DNA of 5,884 nt from Deferribacteres bacterium JdFR-76. GTDB taxonomy: Bacteria > Zhuqueibacterota > JdFR-76. The notes under the pieces are model-generated. The model had not been told where the DNA came from. It ran no database searches and worked only from the letters and a program-made list of their open reading frames with translations. This document shows positions 5,527 to 5,884 of this stretch, piece by piece. The stretch lies in NCBI GenBank assembly GCA_002011685.1, contig MTOL01000043.1, positions 2,736-8,619 of the forward strand, read 5' to 3'. Each line of letters opens with the position of its first letter. The stretch's first letter is position 1. The position numbers were made by a program, and so were the translations under genes.

Positions 5527-5884
5527 TTAGCTACTCCGCACAGTGTAAAAAAGATATACGACCGCTGCAGAAATCGCAAATAAAAAAGCATTTACGAAAA
5601 ATTGCGACCCTCTTCCTCCCATTTCCCATGTTCCGCCCGTAAATGCGTATTCACTCGCCTCAAGATGGTGCAAATCCTCTTTTTTCACCGTATCTGTCCG
5701 CCGGAACTTGACCCGACGGATGATTTTTTTCTCCGGTGTCTCTACGGGCCAGAGCTCAAGAAAAAAATCTGCCGCAATACTGCGTCTGATCCGCGTTTTT
5801 TTAAACAGCTTTCGAATAGGACGGTAGATGATATCCCAATCGTTCCATCGGAGCAAAAGCAAGTAGCGCTCAGGCGGTTCCGAA
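5527..5884 (-). CDS. Protein of unknown function with C-terminal membrane segment, 5' end outside window
   Basis: I do not recognise this protein. The reading frame is open through the right edge: the codons before a possible TTG at 5862 read S-E-P-P-E-R-Y with no stop, so the true start probably lies outside and 118 residues are visible. The visible part is strongly basic (clusters such as RPIRKLFKK and KKIIRRVKFRR) and has aromatic-rich patches (RWNDWDIIYRP, DFFLELWPVE). It ends in one hydrophobic segment of about 20 residues (FFVNAFLFAISAAVVYLFYTV) followed only by RSS. This looks like a tail-anchored inner-membrane protein with its basic domain in the cytoplasm, but if a signal peptide lies upstream the topology would differ. 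It ends 26 nt before bamD on the same strand, so it is probably co-transcribed with bamD and may have an envelope role. That last point is inference from position only. Confidence 0.7.
   Translation of the reverse strand, partial: SEPPERYLLLLRWNDWDIIYRPIRKLFKKTRIRRSIAADFFLELWPVETPEKKIIRRVKFRRTDTVKKEDLHHLEASEYAFTGGTWEMGGRGSQFFVNAFLFAISAAVVYLFYTVRSS

Overview
All recognisable genes in this window lie on the minus strand, so it reads from right to left. They look like ordinary chromosomal genes of a diderm bacterium: an outer-membrane assembly lipoprotein (BamD), a meso-diaminopimelate enzyme (DapF), NAD synthesis (NadD) and two lipoprotein signal peptides. Shine-Dalgarno sequences precede most starts, which argues against Bacteroidota proper. 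DapF carries the ERGVxxETLSCGTG spelling, with one extra residue, that I associate with the Bacteroidota/Chlorobi side of the tree. My best guess is an uncultured FCB-group lineage (Calditrichota/KSB1-like), but this is only an inference from protein flavour.

Upstream block (5884 to 3246): a partial gene of unknown function running off the right edge and ending in a C-terminal membrane segment, then bamD, nadD and dapF. Gaps are 26, 19 and 16 nt, so this looks like one transcription unit mixing envelope biogenesis with cell-wall and cofactor synthesis.

Break (3245 to 2960): 286 nt without a convincing gene. It holds two imperfect hairpins, an AT-rich stretch with promoter-like hexamers and a 5' leader.

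Downstream block (2959 to 108): a FabG-like SDR oxidoreductase, a RidA-family protein carrying a lipoprotein signal peptide, an unrecognised single-pass membrane protein, and a membrane-anchored alpha/beta hydrolase. Gaps are 21, 52 and 79 nt. A hairpin followed by six T residues lies about 20 nt past the hydrolase stop and probably ends transcription. The last ~60 nt at the left edge hold no gene that I can see.

No tRNA, rRNA, CRISPR array, insertion sequence or phage gene is visible. The most notable items are the exported RidA protein and the two unrecognised membrane proteins. I did not find convincing evidence of a new defence or mobile system.
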